The notes: generated from the sequence alone by a model not told the origin. DNA of 64,000 nucleotides from an uncultured Granulosicoccus sp. (GCA_937924505.1 CALDSR010000013.1:124001-188000); one strand, 5' to 3'. Positions 17,201-27,424 are shown, counted from the first letter of the stretch. Numbers and translations are program-made.

Positions 17201-18136
17201 TTACAACGTCCGCTTCACCTGAATGAGTTCTGCAACAATCGAGATAGCAATCTCAGCGGAGGTCCGACTGCCAATCGACAAGCCAATCGGGCCACGCAAT
17301 CGCGCAACGCTGTGCGCAGGAACATCAAGATCAATAAGTCGCTCACAACGTCTCTCATAGTTTCGCTTCGAGCCCAAAGCGCCAACATAAAATGCCTGCG
17401 ACGGCAATGCTTCCAACAAGGCGAGATCGTCAAGGTTGGGATCATGCGTCAAGGCAAGCACCGCACTCTGCGGATCCACTGCATGTTTGAGAACTGCATC
17501 ATCCGGGAGTAGTTCGATCAATTCGGCCCCCGCAATTTGCCAGGCTTGACGAAACTGCGGCCGTGGTTCGCAGACGATCACTTCAAAATCCAGTGCCAGT
17601 GCGAACTCCGCAGTGTATCGAGAAAGTTGTCCAGCACCGATTATCAATACCCGCCAGGCAGGCCCATACACTTGTTCAAGCGTTTGACCATCCCAGGAAA
17701 ACGTATCATCACGATCCGCGGGGAGTAGCGATGCTGCCTGACCACCGACATGAACCTGACGCTTGACCCGTTCGCGCCGCTCAAGCTTCGCTAGAATTTC
17801 TCGTAATACACTGGCGTCCTGTAATGTCTCGAACACCAGCTCGAGCTCGCCGCCACAGGCCAGACCATACCGTCGCGCATCCTCATCATCGATCCGATGC
17901 GTAAAAGCACGTGACTTGTCCGCGTCTCGAAAGGATTCGGACAATTGTTTTTCCACACAACCACCCGAAACAGATCCAACAAGCACACCATCTTCGCGAA
18001 TGGCTGCAAGCGATCCTGGTGGTCGCGGAGATGAACCCCAGGTGCGCGCAACGGTCACGAGTTCGACACCCTGCCCTTGTTCAAGCCAATCGGCAGCAGT
18101 TTTCAGTACTTCATGATCGCTATTGTCGATACTCAT
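17201..18136 (-). CDS. xdhC: XdhC/CoxI family molybdoenzyme maturation protein
   Basis: A 311-residue protein with the N-terminal XdhC domain (RTWGSSPRPPGSLAAIREDGVLVGSVSGGCVE, given as two parts: SSPRPPG and GSVSGGCVE) and a C-terminal Rossmann domain (VLIIGAGQLSRYTAEFA, then FYVGALGSKRNYERR and RLRGPIGLSIGSRTSAEIAISI). Family members bind molybdenum cofactor, promote its sulfuration and insert it into xanthine dehydrogenase or CO-dehydrogenase-like enzymes. No such enzyme is in the window, so it serves a distant client. ATG at 18136 is preferred to the TTG 12 bases upstream. Confidence 0.9.
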   Translation of the reverse strand: MSIDNSDHEVLKTAADWLEQGQGVELVTVARTWGSSPRPPGSLAAIREDGVLVGSVSGGCVEKQLSESFRDADKSRAFTHRIDDEDARRYGLACGGELELVFETLQDASVLREILAKLERRERVKRQVHVGGQAASLLPADRDDTFSWDGQTLEQVYGPAWRVLIIGAGQLSRYTAEFALALDFEVIVCEPRPQFRQAWQIAGAELIELLPDDAVLKHAVDPQSAVLALTHDPNLDDLALLEALPSQAFYVGALGSKRNYERRCERLIDLDVPAHSVARLRGPIGLSIGSRTSAEIAISIVAELIQVKRTL

Positions 18137-18272
18137 AAGGCAATACAAAGGTTCAGGCTATCTCGAATAGTATCGTAATACCTCACCATGTCTGGAATCG
18201 ACCCGTCAATTCGACACCCACTTCACATGGTCCTCGTTATACTGTATTGACCACCCTGTCGGAACACTACTG

Positions 18273-18794
18273 ATGCTCAAAGACATCGCTATAACGGTCA
18301 TCGGACCCGATCGCACTGGTATCGTCAGTGAGCTTAGTCAGGTAATCGCCAGTCACGAAGCCAATTGGCTCGATAGTCATATGGCGATCCTCGCCGGGCA
18401 ATTTGCCGGTATTGTTCATGTCAGCGTGCCGTCCAACAAGGCTGACGCGTTGCGAGCTGAGCTGCAGGCGCTGGACAAATCGGCACTACATATAGCCATT
18501 GCAGAAGGCACAACGACAGTCAATCAGCCAAACCGCCGACAGGTGCAGCTTGAGCTGACTGGCCTTGATCACGCCGGAATTGTTCGTGATATCACTCAGG
18601 CGTTGGTTGAGGTCGGAATCAGCGTTGCTGAATTCGAATCCCAACAATATGACGGGTCAATGTCCGGGGAAAAAATGTTCCGCGCCAAAGCCAGCCTCTC
18701 GGTACCAGAAGGTCTGGCTATGGATTCGCTCGATGCCGCCATACAGGGTGTATCAGAGAGCCTGATGGCGGACATCGTGCTTGAAGACATATAG
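18273..18794 (+). CDS. GcvR-like protein with two ACT domains
   Basis: A 173-residue cytosolic protein made of tandem ACT domains: residues 4-75 (ITVIGPDRTGIVSELSQVI, HEANWLDSHMAILAGQFAGI) and 90-170 (LELTGLDHAGIVRDITQAL, GISVAEFESQQY). This is the architecture of GcvR, the repressor partner of GcvA in glycine cleavage control, and of related amino-acid-sensing proteins. ACT domains usually bind amino acids such as glycine or serine. No gcv genes are here. It is followed by a small hairpin and then convergent icd. Confidence 0.82.
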   Translation: MLKDIAITVIGPDRTGIVSELSQVIASHEANWLDSHMAILAGQFAGIVHVSVPSNKADALRAELQALDKSALHIAIAEGTTTVNQPNRRQVQLELTGLDHAGIVRDITQALVEVGISVAEFESQQYDGSMSGEKMFRAKASLSVPEGLAMDSLDAAIQGVSESLMADIVLEDI

Positions 18795-18809
18795 CGTGTT
18801 TTTAACGTA

Positions 18810-18828
18810 CGCCAGTATTTAGCTGGCG
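18810..18828. terminator. Hairpin between convergent GcvR-like and icd genes
   Basis: CGCCAG and CTGGCG pair around the loop TATTTAG, 15 bases after the ACT-protein stop and 18 before the icd stop. The location suits a bidirectional terminator, though the T-run (GTGTTTTTAA) lies on the upstream side for the plus strand, favouring use by the minus-strand icd transcript. Confidence 0.5.
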
Positions 18829-18846
18829 CACCTGTCAGCGACTGAC

Positions 18847-21078
18847 CTAAGCTACCCCATCCATTATGCGATTGAATGTCTCACTTGGACGCATCACGGC
18901 AGTACACTTTTCCGGCTCCGGCGCAAAGTATCCGCCGAGATCAACCGCCTTGCCCTGAACCGCACTCAGTTCTTCGACGATAGCCTTCTGCTGTTTATCA
19001 AGTTGCTCGTAGAGCGGTTTGAACCTGGCCGCCAAACCGGCATCCTCAGCCTGCCTGGATAGCGCTTCGGCCCAGAACAAACTCAGGTAGAAATGGCTAC
19101 CACGATTGTCCAGTTCACCCACCTTGCGTGACGGGGATTTATTTTCCTCCAGCAACCGCTCGGTGGCCGTGTCCAGACAGGTTGCAAGAATTTTCGCCTG
19201 TCCATTGTCATTCTTGCTGGCCACATCCTGAAGCGACTCGGCCAGGGCGAGAAACTCACCGAGCGAATCCCAACGAAGGTGATTCTCTTCGACCAGTTGT
19301 TGCACATGTTTTGGCGCAGAGCCACCGGCACCTGTTTCAAACAGACCACCACCGGCCATCAACGGCACAACAGAAAGCATCTTGGCGCTGGTGCCGAGCT
19401 CCAGAATCGGAAACAAATCTGTCAGATAGTCCCGCAGGATGTTTCCTGTTGCTGAAATCGTATCCAGCCCGCGAGCGATCCGCTCCAGTGAAAAGCGCAT
19501 GGCCCTGACTTGCGACATGATATGGATGTCCAAACCTTCGGTATCGTGATCCTTGAGGTAGGTCTCGACCTTGGCAATCAGTTCGTTTTCATGCGGACGA
19601 TAGGGGTCAAGCCAGAATACGACCGGAGTACTCGATTCTCGAGCCCGCCTCACGGCAAGCTTGACCCAATCACGGATAGGTGCATCCTTGACCTGACACA
19701 TGCGGAAAATATCACCTTCTTCGACGTGCTGCGCCATCAAGATCTCGCCGGAATCGACATCAGTAACTTGAACGGTACCCGCCGCAGAGGCTTCAAATGT
19801 CTTGTCATGTGAACCGTACTCTTCCGCTTTCTGAGCCATCAAGCCAACATTCGGTACGGTACCCATGGTGGTAGGGTCAAAGTTACCGTGCCATTTACAG
19901 AAATTGATCACTTCCTGATAAATACGGGCAAATGTGGATTCAGGTATTACCGCCTTGCAGTCATGCAATTCACCGTCACTTCCCCACATCTGACCACCCG
20001 CGCGAATCATCGCTGGCATGGAGGCGTCGACGATGACGTCACTTGGCGAGTGAAAATTCGTAATGCCCTTTGAAGAATCAACCATGGCAAGACCAGGACG
20101 ACGTTCCTGATTTTTTTGCAGATCTGCTTCTATCTCCTTACGACGCGCATCTGGCAGCGTGGCGATTTTTTCATAAAGCCCGGCCATACCATTGTTGACA
20201 TTGATTCCAAGCTCTTCAAAGAGATCACCGTGCTTGTCGAAGACATCCCTGTAAAAGGTTCGCACGGCATGACCAAACACGATAGGGTGAGACACCTTCA
20301 TCATGGTTGCCTTGAGATGCAAGGAAAACAGGATTCCTGATTTTCGGCAATCTTCCATCTCCTGCTCGTAAAAATCGCACAGCGCCTGCTTGCTCATATA
20401 CATGAGATCGATGACTTCACTATCTTGTAACGGTATTTCCGGTTTGAGGATTTCGGTCTTGCCACTGTCCAACACTAATTCCATACGTACCGTGCGCGGC
20501 TTGTCCAGGGTCATCGACTGTTCGCCATTGTAAAAATCGCCACTATCCATATGCGACACATGTGTCGTCGACCATTGCTTCCACTCGCCCATGCTATGTG
20601 GGTTCTTCTTCGCAAAATTCTTTACCGCTTGAGGGGCTCGACGATCTGAATTGCCTTCACGCAAAACAGGGTTGACTGCACTCCCGAGCACCTTGCCAAA
20701 GCGAAGCTGCAAGGCCTTCTCATCGTCATTCTGTGGATCCTCTGGGTAGTCAGGTACCTTGTAGCCTTTGCCTTGCAGTTCCTGGATACAGGTTTTCAGC
20801 TGCTGAACCGAGGCGCTGATATTTGGCAATTTGATAATGTTGGCATTTGGGTCCTGGGTCAGGCGGCCCAACTCGGCCAGGTTATCGGGAATCTGCTGAT
20901 CTGCTTCAAGGAGATCACCAAACTCGCCCAATACTCGAGCAGCCAGAGAAATATCTTTGAGCTCAACCTCGATATTTGCCGATTCGAGAAATGTCCGAAC
21001 AATGGGGATCAACGACGCGGTTGCCAGAAAAGGCGCCTCGTCGGTTGCGGTGTAGATTATTTTTGGTTTATTTGACAT
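18847..21078 (-). CDS. icd: NADP-dependent isocitrate dehydrogenase, monomeric type
   Basis: Oxidatively decarboxylates isocitrate to 2-oxoglutarate with NADP in the TCA cycle. The 743-residue length and sequence identify the monomeric family (as in Azotobacter and Vibrio), unrelated in length to the 416-residue dimeric enzyme. Characteristic parts are [20 protein letters not shown] at the start, [45 protein letters not shown], and the C-terminal [20 protein letters not shown]. It competes with isocitrate lyase (13256) at the branch point; both being within 8 kb may help coordinate flux. No partner gene is apparent. Confidence 0.97.
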   Translation of the reverse strand: MSNKPKIIYTATDEAPFLATASLIPIVRTFLESANIEVELKDISLAARVLGEFGDLLEADQQIPDNLAELGRLTQDPNANIIKLPNISASVQQLKTCIQELQGKGYKVPDYPEDPQNDDEKALQLRFGKVLGSAVNPVLREGNSDRRAPQAVKNFAKKNPHSMGEWKQWSTTHVSHMDSGDFYNGEQSMTLDKPRTVRMELVLDSGKTEILKPEIPLQDSEVIDLMYMSKQALCDFYEQEMEDCRKSGILFSLHLKATMMKVSHPIVFGHAVRTFYRDVFDKHGDLFEELGINVNNGMAGLYEKIATLPDARRKEIEADLQKNQERRPGLAMVDSSKGITNFHSPSDVIVDASMPAMIRAGGQMWGSDGELHDCKAVIPESTFARIYQEVINFCKWHGNFDPTTMGTVPNVGLMAQKAEEYGSHDKTFEASAAGTVQVTDVDSGEILMAQHVEEGDIFRMCQVKDAPIRDWVKLAVRRARESSTPVVFWLDPYRPHENELIAKVETYLKDHDTEGLDIHIMSQVRAMRFSLERIARGLDTISATGNILRDYLTDLFPILELGTSAKMLSVVPLMAGGGLFETGAGGSAPKHVQQLVEENHLRWDSLGEFLALAESLQDVASKNDNGQAKILATCLDTATERLLEENKSPSRKVGELDNRGSHFYLSLFWAEALSRQAEDAGLAARFKPLYEQLDKQQKAIVEELSAVQGKAVDLGGYFAPEPEKCTAVMRPSETFNRIMDGVA

Positions 21079-21333
21079 TCGGGTATCGGTTCCTGCGTGT
21101 ATCGAACGTGGAAATCAGACCACTTGCTGGCCCGTCCGGTCCATTTTACCGTGAACGAGATGCTCGGCAAACCGTATTCAGGCAAAATGCCTGTGCTCAA
21201 GCTCTCGGATGCGGTAATAGTTGGCTTGCAAGCGCTATAAAGTCTGCAAGACCTCACCGCCGCTGTGTCAGGCAAGGGCACGTAACCGCGCTGGGAGAGA
21301 CCCATAAATAAACACAACACAAACAGGTGATTG

Positions 21334-22092
21334 GTGCCCACGATCGAAACCTTGATTGACCATCCAACACTGTTGATTCTGCTGTGTCTGGCGTCCTTGT
21401 TTATCGGATTATCTAAAGGTGGCTTGCCCGCCATAGCGATGCTGAGTGTTCCACTACTGTCGCTGAGCATGTCACCGCTCACTGCAGCGGCTTTGCTGCT
21501 GCCAATCTACATACTCTCGGACATGGTCGGTGTCTGGCTCTATCGTCGCGAGTACAGCGTAAGCAACATCAGAATTCTGATACCGGCGGGCGTTTTGGGT
21601 GTATTGATCGGTTGGGCGACGGCTGCGTATATTTCCGATGCGATGGTCTCGCTGTTGATCGGCGTGATGGGTGTCAGTTTCTGCCTCTACACTTGGCTAT
21701 TCAAGCGCGCAAATACGGCGGCAACAGTGGCATCGACTGGCAAAGGACTTTTCTGGGGAAGCTTATCCGGCTTTACCAGTTTCGTATCACATGCTGGCGC
21801 ACCACCGTTCCAGATTTATATGCTTCCACAAAAGTTACCCAAAATGGTTTTTGCAGGAACCACGACCATCGTGTTCACTGTGGTAAATCTCGCAAAGATC
21901 ATCCCTTATTCGAATCTGCAGCCTTACTCTATGTCCACACTCAAGGTTTCTGCCTACTTGCTACCGATCGCCGCCATTGGAACCGTCGTTGGTCGGCAAC
22001 TCATTCAGCGATTGTCGGAAAAATGGTTTTTTCTTGCTGTCCAGATAGCCTTGTTTCTGATATCCATACGACTGATCATCAACGGCATATGA
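21334..22092 (+). CDS. TauE/SafE family membrane exporter
   Basis: A 252-residue protein with about eight hydrophobic segments. The N-terminal half holds the family motif (ASLFIGLSKGGLPAIAML) and the second half GFTSFVSHAGAPPFQIYMLP, both typical of TauE/SafE. Characterised members export sulfite, sulfoacetate or related anions. Sulfite release by the SsuD-like enzyme at 5537 could need such a pump, but the genes are 15 kb apart and the link is a guess. GTG at 21334 follows AGGTGA; a TTG one codon earlier is also possible. Confidence 0.88.
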   Translation: MPTIETLIDHPTLLILLCLASLFIGLSKGGLPAIAMLSVPLLSLSMSPLTAAALLLPIYILSDMVGVWLYRREYSVSNIRILIPAGVLGVLIGWATAAYISDAMVSLLIGVMGVSFCLYTWLFKRANTAATVASTGKGLFWGSLSGFTSFVSHAGAPPFQIYMLPQKLPKMVFAGTTTIVFTVVNLAKIIPYSNLQPYSMSTLKVSAYLLPIAAIGTVVGRQLIQRLSEKWFFLAVQIALFLISIRLIINGI

Positions 22093-22248
22093 TCTGACTC
22101 TCACACGTCACAGCTCACGCAGGTGGCCCATACATATTTAACCCATATAAATACATAGGTGCATAGTCAGTAGCGACTTCATAGCGAGATATGTCAGACC
22201 CTCAACCTTCATGCAATAATAAGCCTGCACGCAACTGAAACACAGCCA

Positions 22249-23448
22249 ATGAATGCCAACAAACTCCGCTATCGCAGTGATCAACAGGAAAGTGACGCGC
22301 TACTCGCTGAACGAGATGTCCAACGTGTTGTTGAGGCGCTGGAAAAACATGAGGCAGAAGGGCCGAGTGGTTTACGACGGCGCCTGCTGTCAACATCGGT
22401 TCGTCTGAGCCGCAAGATGGCACCCGATATTTACACACTCGTTGATGAATGCATCGAACGACTGTCCATGGAAATCCCCATAGAACTGTACGTGTTCGCC
22501 AGCCCCCAGTTCAATGCCATGTGTTTCAAACCCGAAGATGGCCGTCTGTTCGTGATGTTCTCATCCAGCCTGCTTGAGGGATTTACTCCTAAAGAACTGC
22601 AGTTTGTCATCGGACATGAGTTCGGCCACTATGTTTACGATCACCATGCAATACCCATTGGCTATCTTGTCAAAGGCCCCACGCGCCCTGACCCTCAGCT
22701 TGCTTTGCGTCTGTTTGCCTGGTCACGCAACGCCGAAATATCCGCCGACCGCGCTGGCGCATGGTGTGCCCAGGATTTCGAAAGCGTCGCGAGCGCCTTG
22801 TTCAAGCTCGCATCCGGCTTGACGAGCGATACCGTTACGTTTGATCTTGACGAATTTCTCAGGCAAGTCGATGACATGCAAGCTGAAGATACTGAGCCCG
22901 GTCAAAGCGCACCCGAGGGCGATTGGTTTTCAACACACCCTTTCAGCCCATTGCGCGTCAAAGCCTTGCGACTGTTCTTCGCATCCAATCTGATGAAAGA
23001 TGAAGGCTCTACGGTGGACGAGATGGATGTTGGTGTACAACGTCTGATGAGTCTGATGGAACCCAGTTACCTCGATGCCCGTACGGATTCAGCAATCGCC
23101 ATGCGACATCTGTTGTTTGCAGGTTCTATTGTGGTTGCCAATGCATCCGGCGGTGTGTCGGACAAGGAAATCGCCGCGTTCGAGAAATTTTTCGAAAAAG
23201 GTGAATACAACGACAAGTTGAATCCCGAGCGTATAGCCTCTGAACTACCGCAGCGAATTACAAGAGTCAAAGAAAACTGCACCGATATACAAGCCATGCA
23301 GGTCGTACGCGACCTATGCGTCATCGCGATGGGGGATGGTGATGTCAAAACCGCGGAACGGGATGTCTTGAATGACATCGCCGATGGCCTTGGCGTGTCA
23401 CGAACATTTGTCTGTATGACAATAGAGTGCGATATAGAACCCGATTAA
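22249..23448 (+). CDS. M48-type zinc metallopeptidase with C-terminal TerB-like domain
   Basis: A 399-residue protein. Residues 50-250 are an M48 peptidase domain, with the zinc motif HEFGHYVYDHH (HExxH) near residue 123 and the third ligand in EISADRAG near residue 165. The final 110 residues look like a TerB tellurite-resistance helical domain (LLFAGSIVVANASGGVSDKEIAAFE, then VIAMGDGDVKTAERDVLNDIADGLGV), each half ending in an acidic loop that could bind metal. I see no signal peptide or membrane helix, unlike HtpX, so it is probably cytoplasmic. Substrate unknown; a proteostasis or envelope-stress role is possible. Confidence 0.87.
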   Translation: MNANKLRYRSDQQESDALLAERDVQRVVEALEKHEAEGPSGLRRRLLSTSVRLSRKMAPDIYTLVDECIERLSMEIPIELYVFASPQFNAMCFKPEDGRLFVMFSSSLLEGFTPKELQFVIGHEFGHYVYDHHAIPIGYLVKGPTRPDPQLALRLFAWSRNAEISADRAGAWCAQDFESVASALFKLASGLTSDTVTFDLDEFLRQVDDMQAEDTEPGQSAPEGDWFSTHPFSPLRVKALRLFFASNLMKDEGSTVDEMDVGVQRLMSLMEPSYLDARTDSAIAMRHLLFAGSIVVANASGGVSDKEIAAFEKFFEKGEYNDKLNPERIASELPQRITRVKENCTDIQAMQVVRDLCVIAMGDGDVKTAERDVLNDIADGLGVSRTFVCMTIECDIEPD

Positions 23449-23457
23449 CAGGCATTA

Positions 23458-24714
23458 TCAAGTGGGTGTCAAGACACCCAGAATGCCTCTATCGATCAGA
23501 TCCTGAATAGCGCCGTCACTATATCCGGCTTCGCGCAAGACCTCCCGGCTATGCTGACCCAGCATAGGAGCTGCACATCTGACACCGCCGGGGCTGCCAT
23601 GAAACTTGACCGGTGAGCCAAGCGTTTTGACCGATCCGGCCTGCGGATGCTCGACATCCACGATCATGTCTCGGGCCAGTGCCTGTGGATCCTGATGCAT
23701 TGCATTTATGTCAAGCAAGGGTCCGGCCGGAATACCTGCATCGTTAAGCCGTGTTGCCCATTCATCAGTGTTCCGGCCAACAAATACCGACTCAAGCGCG
23801 TCGATCAGTTCCGCGCGATGCGCCATACGGTTCTGGTTATTCGAAAAGCGCGGATCATCGCCAAGCTCAGTGGCATCGATCACATCCAGCATGCGCAACC
23901 AATTGGTCTGATTGGCAGCCCCCACGTTGATCCAACCATCTTTGGTTGCTAGCGATTGATAAGGCGCATTCAGTGGATGTGCAGAACCCATCGGCTCTGG
24001 TGCAACACCCGTCGCAAACGCAATCGCAGATTGCCAGAAGGTATGGGTGATGCCAGCTTCAAACAAAGAGGTATCCACGCGTTGCCCCTTGCCGGTTTTC
24101 AGTTTTGCGGCATAGGCAGCGCTAACACCCATCGCCCCCAGAATGCCGGCAGTAATGTCGGTTACCGGTGGGCCGATTTTTACAGGCGCCCGGTCTGGTC
24201 CTTCACCGGTTACTGACATGAGCCCTGACATGCCCTGGGCAATCAAGTCGAAACCACCGCGCTCGCGATACGGCCCAGTACGTCCAAAACCGGAGATCTC
24301 GCAATAGATCAGACCGGGGTTCAATTCACTCAAGGTTTCATAGTCAAGCCCGAGACGCGCCATCGTATCGTGGCGATAGTTTTCAATAACGACATCGGCC
24401 TCTTTCAACAATTCCAACAAGACTGCCTTGCCCTGCTCATGCTTCAGATCAAGCGCGATGCCTCGCTTGTTACGATTCATCATCATGAACGCCGCTGATT
24501 CTCCTTCGATAGCAGGCGGCAGAAATCGTCGACTGTCATCACCGCTACCTATTTTTTCGACCTTGACGACATCGGCGCCCATATCAGCCAGCATCAATCC
24601 ACACACTGGACCTGCCATGATGTGTGCAAGCTCAATGACACGTAAACCAGTCAACGGACCCTGTTTTAATCCATCGTCCGATGATTCGTTTTTGTTGTCA
24701 GTCGTCGTTGTCAT
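23458..24714 (-). CDS. CaiB/BaiF (class III) CoA-transferase
   Basis: A 418-residue protein. Class III signatures: LTGLRVIELAHIMAGPVCGLMLADMGADVVKVEK at the start (in parts LRVIELAHIMAGP and ADMGADVVKVEK), NKRGIALDLKHEQGK, LIYCEISGFGRTGPYRERGGFD, and NVGAANQTNWLRML. Such enzymes move CoA between carboxylic acids without covalent acyl-CoA hydrolysis. It is the last gene of a six-gene operon with an enoyl-CoA hydratase and TRAP importer, so it probably activates the imported acid. ATG at 24714 leaves a 14-base gap to the hydratase stop; an ATG at 24744 would overlap it. Confidence 0.93.
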   Translation of the reverse strand: MTTTTDNKNESSDDGLKQGPLTGLRVIELAHIMAGPVCGLMLADMGADVVKVEKIGSGDDSRRFLPPAIEGESAAFMMMNRNKRGIALDLKHEQGKAVLLELLKEADVVIENYRHDTMARLGLDYETLSELNPGLIYCEISGFGRTGPYRERGGFDLIAQGMSGLMSVTGEGPDRAPVKIGPPVTDITAGILGAMGVSAAYAAKLKTGKGQRVDTSLFEAGITHTFWQSAIAFATGVAPEPMGSAHPLNAPYQSLATKDGWINVGAANQTNWLRMLDVIDATELGDDPRFSNNQNRMAHRAELIDALESVFVGRNTDEWATRLNDAGIPAGPLLDINAMHQDPQALARDMIVDVEHPQAGSVKTLGSPVKFHGSPGGVRCAAPMLGQHSREVLREAGYSDGAIQDLIDRGILGVLTPT

Positions 24715-24728
24715 TTCAAGTGAATCGA

Positions 24729-25502
24729 TCAGTGACCCTGCCATTGAGGCTTGCGCTTGGCGAGAAACGCATCCACTCCCTCACGAAAATCGTCACTGGT
24801 GTAACACTGGATAATCAGATCATCCCCTTCAACCGCTGCAGCATGTTCACGCAATCGACGTAGACCTTCCTTTGAAGCTGCGATGGTCAACGGCGCATTC
24901 CCATGCATCACATCACAGAGTGCATGGGCTCTGTCCAGAGGATCAGCCACCAATTCATTGACAAGACCAATCATCAATGCCTCATTCATTTTTATCAGTC
25001 GCGACGTCACCAGGATTTCCCGAGTACGTGATGCACCCAGGATTTCTACCAGGCGTGACAAGTTACCTACCGAAAGGCAATTACCCAGGGTACGGGCAAT
25101 CGGAAAACCAAAGCGGATGTCCTCACTGGCGATGCGTAAATCACAACAGGCCGCGATTGCCGCGCCTCCACCCGTACAAGCACCGCGAATCGCCGCAACG
25201 GTCGGGATCGGCAAGGATTCAAGCAAACCCAACACTCGATCCATGGTGCGTTCGTAACCTAATGCATCTTCTTCGCTGCGAAAATCTCGAAATGCAGCTA
25301 TGTCAGTACCTGCAGCAAACGCTTTGTCACCCGCACCGGTGATGATCAATGATCGGATACCCAATGACTTGTCCAGCACCGACTCGCAGAGCGTCGCCAG
25401 TGATTCGTACATGCCGAACGTCAGTGCATTCCTGGCTTCAGGCCGATTGAATGTGATGACGCCGGTTTCACCCTTTCGTTGGAACTGCAGTTCCTCAGAC
25501 AT
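24729..25502 (-). CDS. Enoyl-CoA hydratase/isomerase (crotonase family)
   Basis: A 257-residue crotonase-fold protein. Visible are GVITFNRPEARNALTFGM, the oxyanion-hole segment KAFAAGTDIAAF, and AIRGACTGGGAAIAACCDLRIAS followed by RFGFPIARTLG. The position often occupied by a catalytic Glu near the second loop reads PIARTLGN rather than PE-type, so the reaction may differ from classical hydration. It lies between dctM and the CoA-transferase and would act on the CoA ester made by that enzyme. The exact acyl substrate is unknown. Confidence 0.92.
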   Translation of the reverse strand: MSEELQFQRKGETGVITFNRPEARNALTFGMYESLATLCESVLDKSLGIRSLIITGAGDKAFAAGTDIAAFRDFRSEEDALGYERTMDRVLGLLESLPIPTVAAIRGACTGGGAAIAACCDLRIASEDIRFGFPIARTLGNCLSVGNLSRLVEILGASRTREILVTSRLIKMNEALMIGLVNELVADPLDRAHALCDVMHGNAPLTIAASKEGLRRLREHAAAVEGDDLIIQCYTSDDFREGVDAFLAKRKPQWQGH

Positions 25503-25555
25503 CGATACCGCCTATGTAATTATCGCAAAAAAGCATTTTTGAAAAGGCCATTTGG

Positions 25556-26836
25556 CTACGAATAAAAGTAATGGACGAGAAACATCGGAACAGCCGGAAC
25601 ATAGGTGCATAACAACAACACCAGAAGCAGTACGGCAACGAAGTAGACATTGACTTTCGAGACATCCCAAATATTCGCCTTGGCTATCGAACAGGAGGTA
25701 ATCAGCACCGACGCCACCGGCGGCGTCTGCTGACCAATGGCAAGATTCAATGTCACGATCAAACCAAAATGCACCGGATCAATACCAGCCAACTCAATCA
25801 GTGGAATAACAATCGGCACAACCAGAATGATGGCAGCAACCGAATGCAGAAAGAAACCAATGATCAGAAAAAATATATTGAGGATCGCCAGAATGACATA
25901 CTTGTTGTCTGTCATCGCCATCAATGATTGAGCCAGCTCTTGCGGTATCTGTGCCCTTGTCAGAAACCCACCCATCAACACAGATGCGGCCACCAACAAC
26001 ATGACGACAGCAGTCTGCATCCCACCCTCGACCATGGCAGACCGAAGGCGTTTGAAATTCACTTCTCGATAGTAAATACCTAATCCTAATGCGACTACAA
26101 CCGCTAGTCCGGCCGCTTCAGTAGCCGTGACAAAACCACCAAAAATTCCACCCAGAATAATCACAGGTAACAGAAATGTTGGTAAGGCTTCGAGAAAGGT
26201 TTCCTTGACGCGTTTGGTATTGAACGCATCTTCCTTTGGCAAATTGTACTTGCAGGCAAATGCGTAGGCGACAGCCATTAGCCCAACGGCTCCAATCAGT
26301 CCAGGCACTAAACCCGCGACAAACAATTGCTCGATACTCGCATTGGCAGATACTCCGTATACGATCATCGGGATAGATGGCGGAATAATGATCGCAAGCG
26401 ATGCAGATGATGATGTGATGGCCGCGGCCAGGGGCGATGAATAGCCGCGTTTTTTCATCTGCGGAATCATGACCGACCCAAGGGCTGCAACGTCAGCTAC
26501 GGCAGAACCCGAAATCTCGGCAAAGAACAAGGACACACCAATGTTTACCATGCCCAATCCACCTCGAACAAAGCCGATCAAGGCCGCGACAAAATTAATC
26601 AGACGGTCGGTAATGCCGCCGGCATTCATGATGGCACCCGCTAACACAAACATCGGAATCGCAATCAATGAAAATTTGGTCGACCCGTCATACATATCCA
26701 GCGCGACGGTGACCAATGAACCCGCGCCTTCGGTCATGATCAGACCAAAAATCGCCGCCACCGCAAGCGAAACAGCGATCGGCACATTGATAAATATCAA
26801 CAAAAGCAGGACGAGAAAGACGCCAAGTACCAACAT
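25556..26836 (-). CDS. TRAP transporter large permease (DctM type)
   Basis: A 426-residue multi-pass protein. DctM signatures are FSLIAIPMFVLAGAIMNAGG, VSLFFAEISGSAVADVAALGS, AAAITSSSASLAIIIPPSIPMIVYG, GFVTATEAAGLAVVVALGLG and LNLAIGQQTPPVASVL. Its ATG overlaps the DctQ stop by one base (TAATG), so the two subunits are translated together. It belongs to the operon running from 29893 to 23458. Confidence 0.96.
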   Translation of the reverse strand: MLVLGVFLVLLLLIFINVPIAVSLAVAAIFGLIMTEGAGSLVTVALDMYDGSTKFSLIAIPMFVLAGAIMNAGGITDRLINFVAALIGFVRGGLGMVNIGVSLFFAEISGSAVADVAALGSVMIPQMKKRGYSSPLAAAITSSSASLAIIIPPSIPMIVYGVSANASIEQLFVAGLVPGLIGAVGLMAVAYAFACKYNLPKEDAFNTKRVKETFLEALPTFLLPVIILGGIFGGFVTATEAAGLAVVVALGLGIYYREVNFKRLRSAMVEGGMQTAVVMLLVAASVLMGGFLTRAQIPQELAQSLMAMTDNKYVILAILNIFFLIIGFFLHSVAAIILVVPIVIPLIELAGIDPVHFGLIVTLNLAIGQQTPPVASVLITSCSIAKANIWDVSKVNVYFVAVLLLVLLLCTYVPAVPMFLVHYFYS

Positions 26837-27411
26837 TAGCGCTTGACTCCCATTTCAGGGGGAGCATTCGCAGAAACATTCCCGGCTGCCGCCATTTCAG
26901 CGGCAATTTCCGCCTCGATGTCGGCATGTTCCGCCGACTCCCCATTGACCACCATTCTGAAATACTCAGGCATTGCCAGCAATTCGCAGATGATGAACAA
27001 AGCGGCGCCTATTGGTATGACCGATTGCGTCAGTTGCACGGATACCCAGCGCAGACTTACAAGGGAATCCCCCTCGAGAATCAACACGACTTGCCAGCCC
27101 GCCCAGGCAAGTAGCGCGAAGAATGCGATGAAAACAACTTCGGCGAAAATTGCCAGATAGAGACGAACCGGCATTGGTATTGCCAGTAGTACGCTATCAA
27201 ACCCGATGTGCTTACGTTTGAGCACCGCCAGAGCACCACCATAATACGTGATCCAGGCGAGTCCGACGCTGGCCACTTCGTCGTACCAGGAAAGCGACGC
27301 ATCAAGCTTTCGATAGATGACCGCTACGACAACGACTATTGTCAACGCCACCATCAAGAACATCAAAAACCATTCGAGTATGGAGGCGAGCACTTGCGAC
27401 AAACGATTCAC
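26836..27411 (-). CDS. TRAP transporter small permease (DctQ type)
   Basis: A 191-residue membrane protein with four helices (EWFLMFLMVALTIVVVVAVIYR at the N-terminus; others around SVGLAWITYYGGALAVL, FAEVVFIAFFALLAW and QSVIPIGAALFIICELLA). The SLSWYDEVASVGL loop matches the DctQ pattern, and the KRKHIGFD segment after helix 2 is common in the family. The start is GTG at 27411; a 14-bp tandem array lies just upstream. The C-terminal 30 residues are Ala/Glu-rich and unusual. Confidence 0.92.
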   Translation of the reverse strand: MNRLSQVLASILEWFLMFLMVALTIVVVVAVIYRKLDASLSWYDEVASVGLAWITYYGGALAVLKRKHIGFDSVLLAIPMPVRLYLAIFAEVVFIAFFALLAWAGWQVVLILEGDSLVSLRWVSVQLTQSVIPIGAALFIICELLAMPEYFRMVVNGESAEHADIEAEIAAEMAAAGNVSANAPPEMGVKR

Positions 27412-27424
27412 CCAGGTTCTCCCA

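Noticed and set aside
23458..25502. CoA-transferase and enoyl-CoA hydratase as an acrylate pathway (AcuN-AcuK) serving DddP
   Set aside because: The families fit, but they sit in an operon with a TRAP importer and an aminotransferase, 10 kb from dddP, and both families are too common to assign this role.
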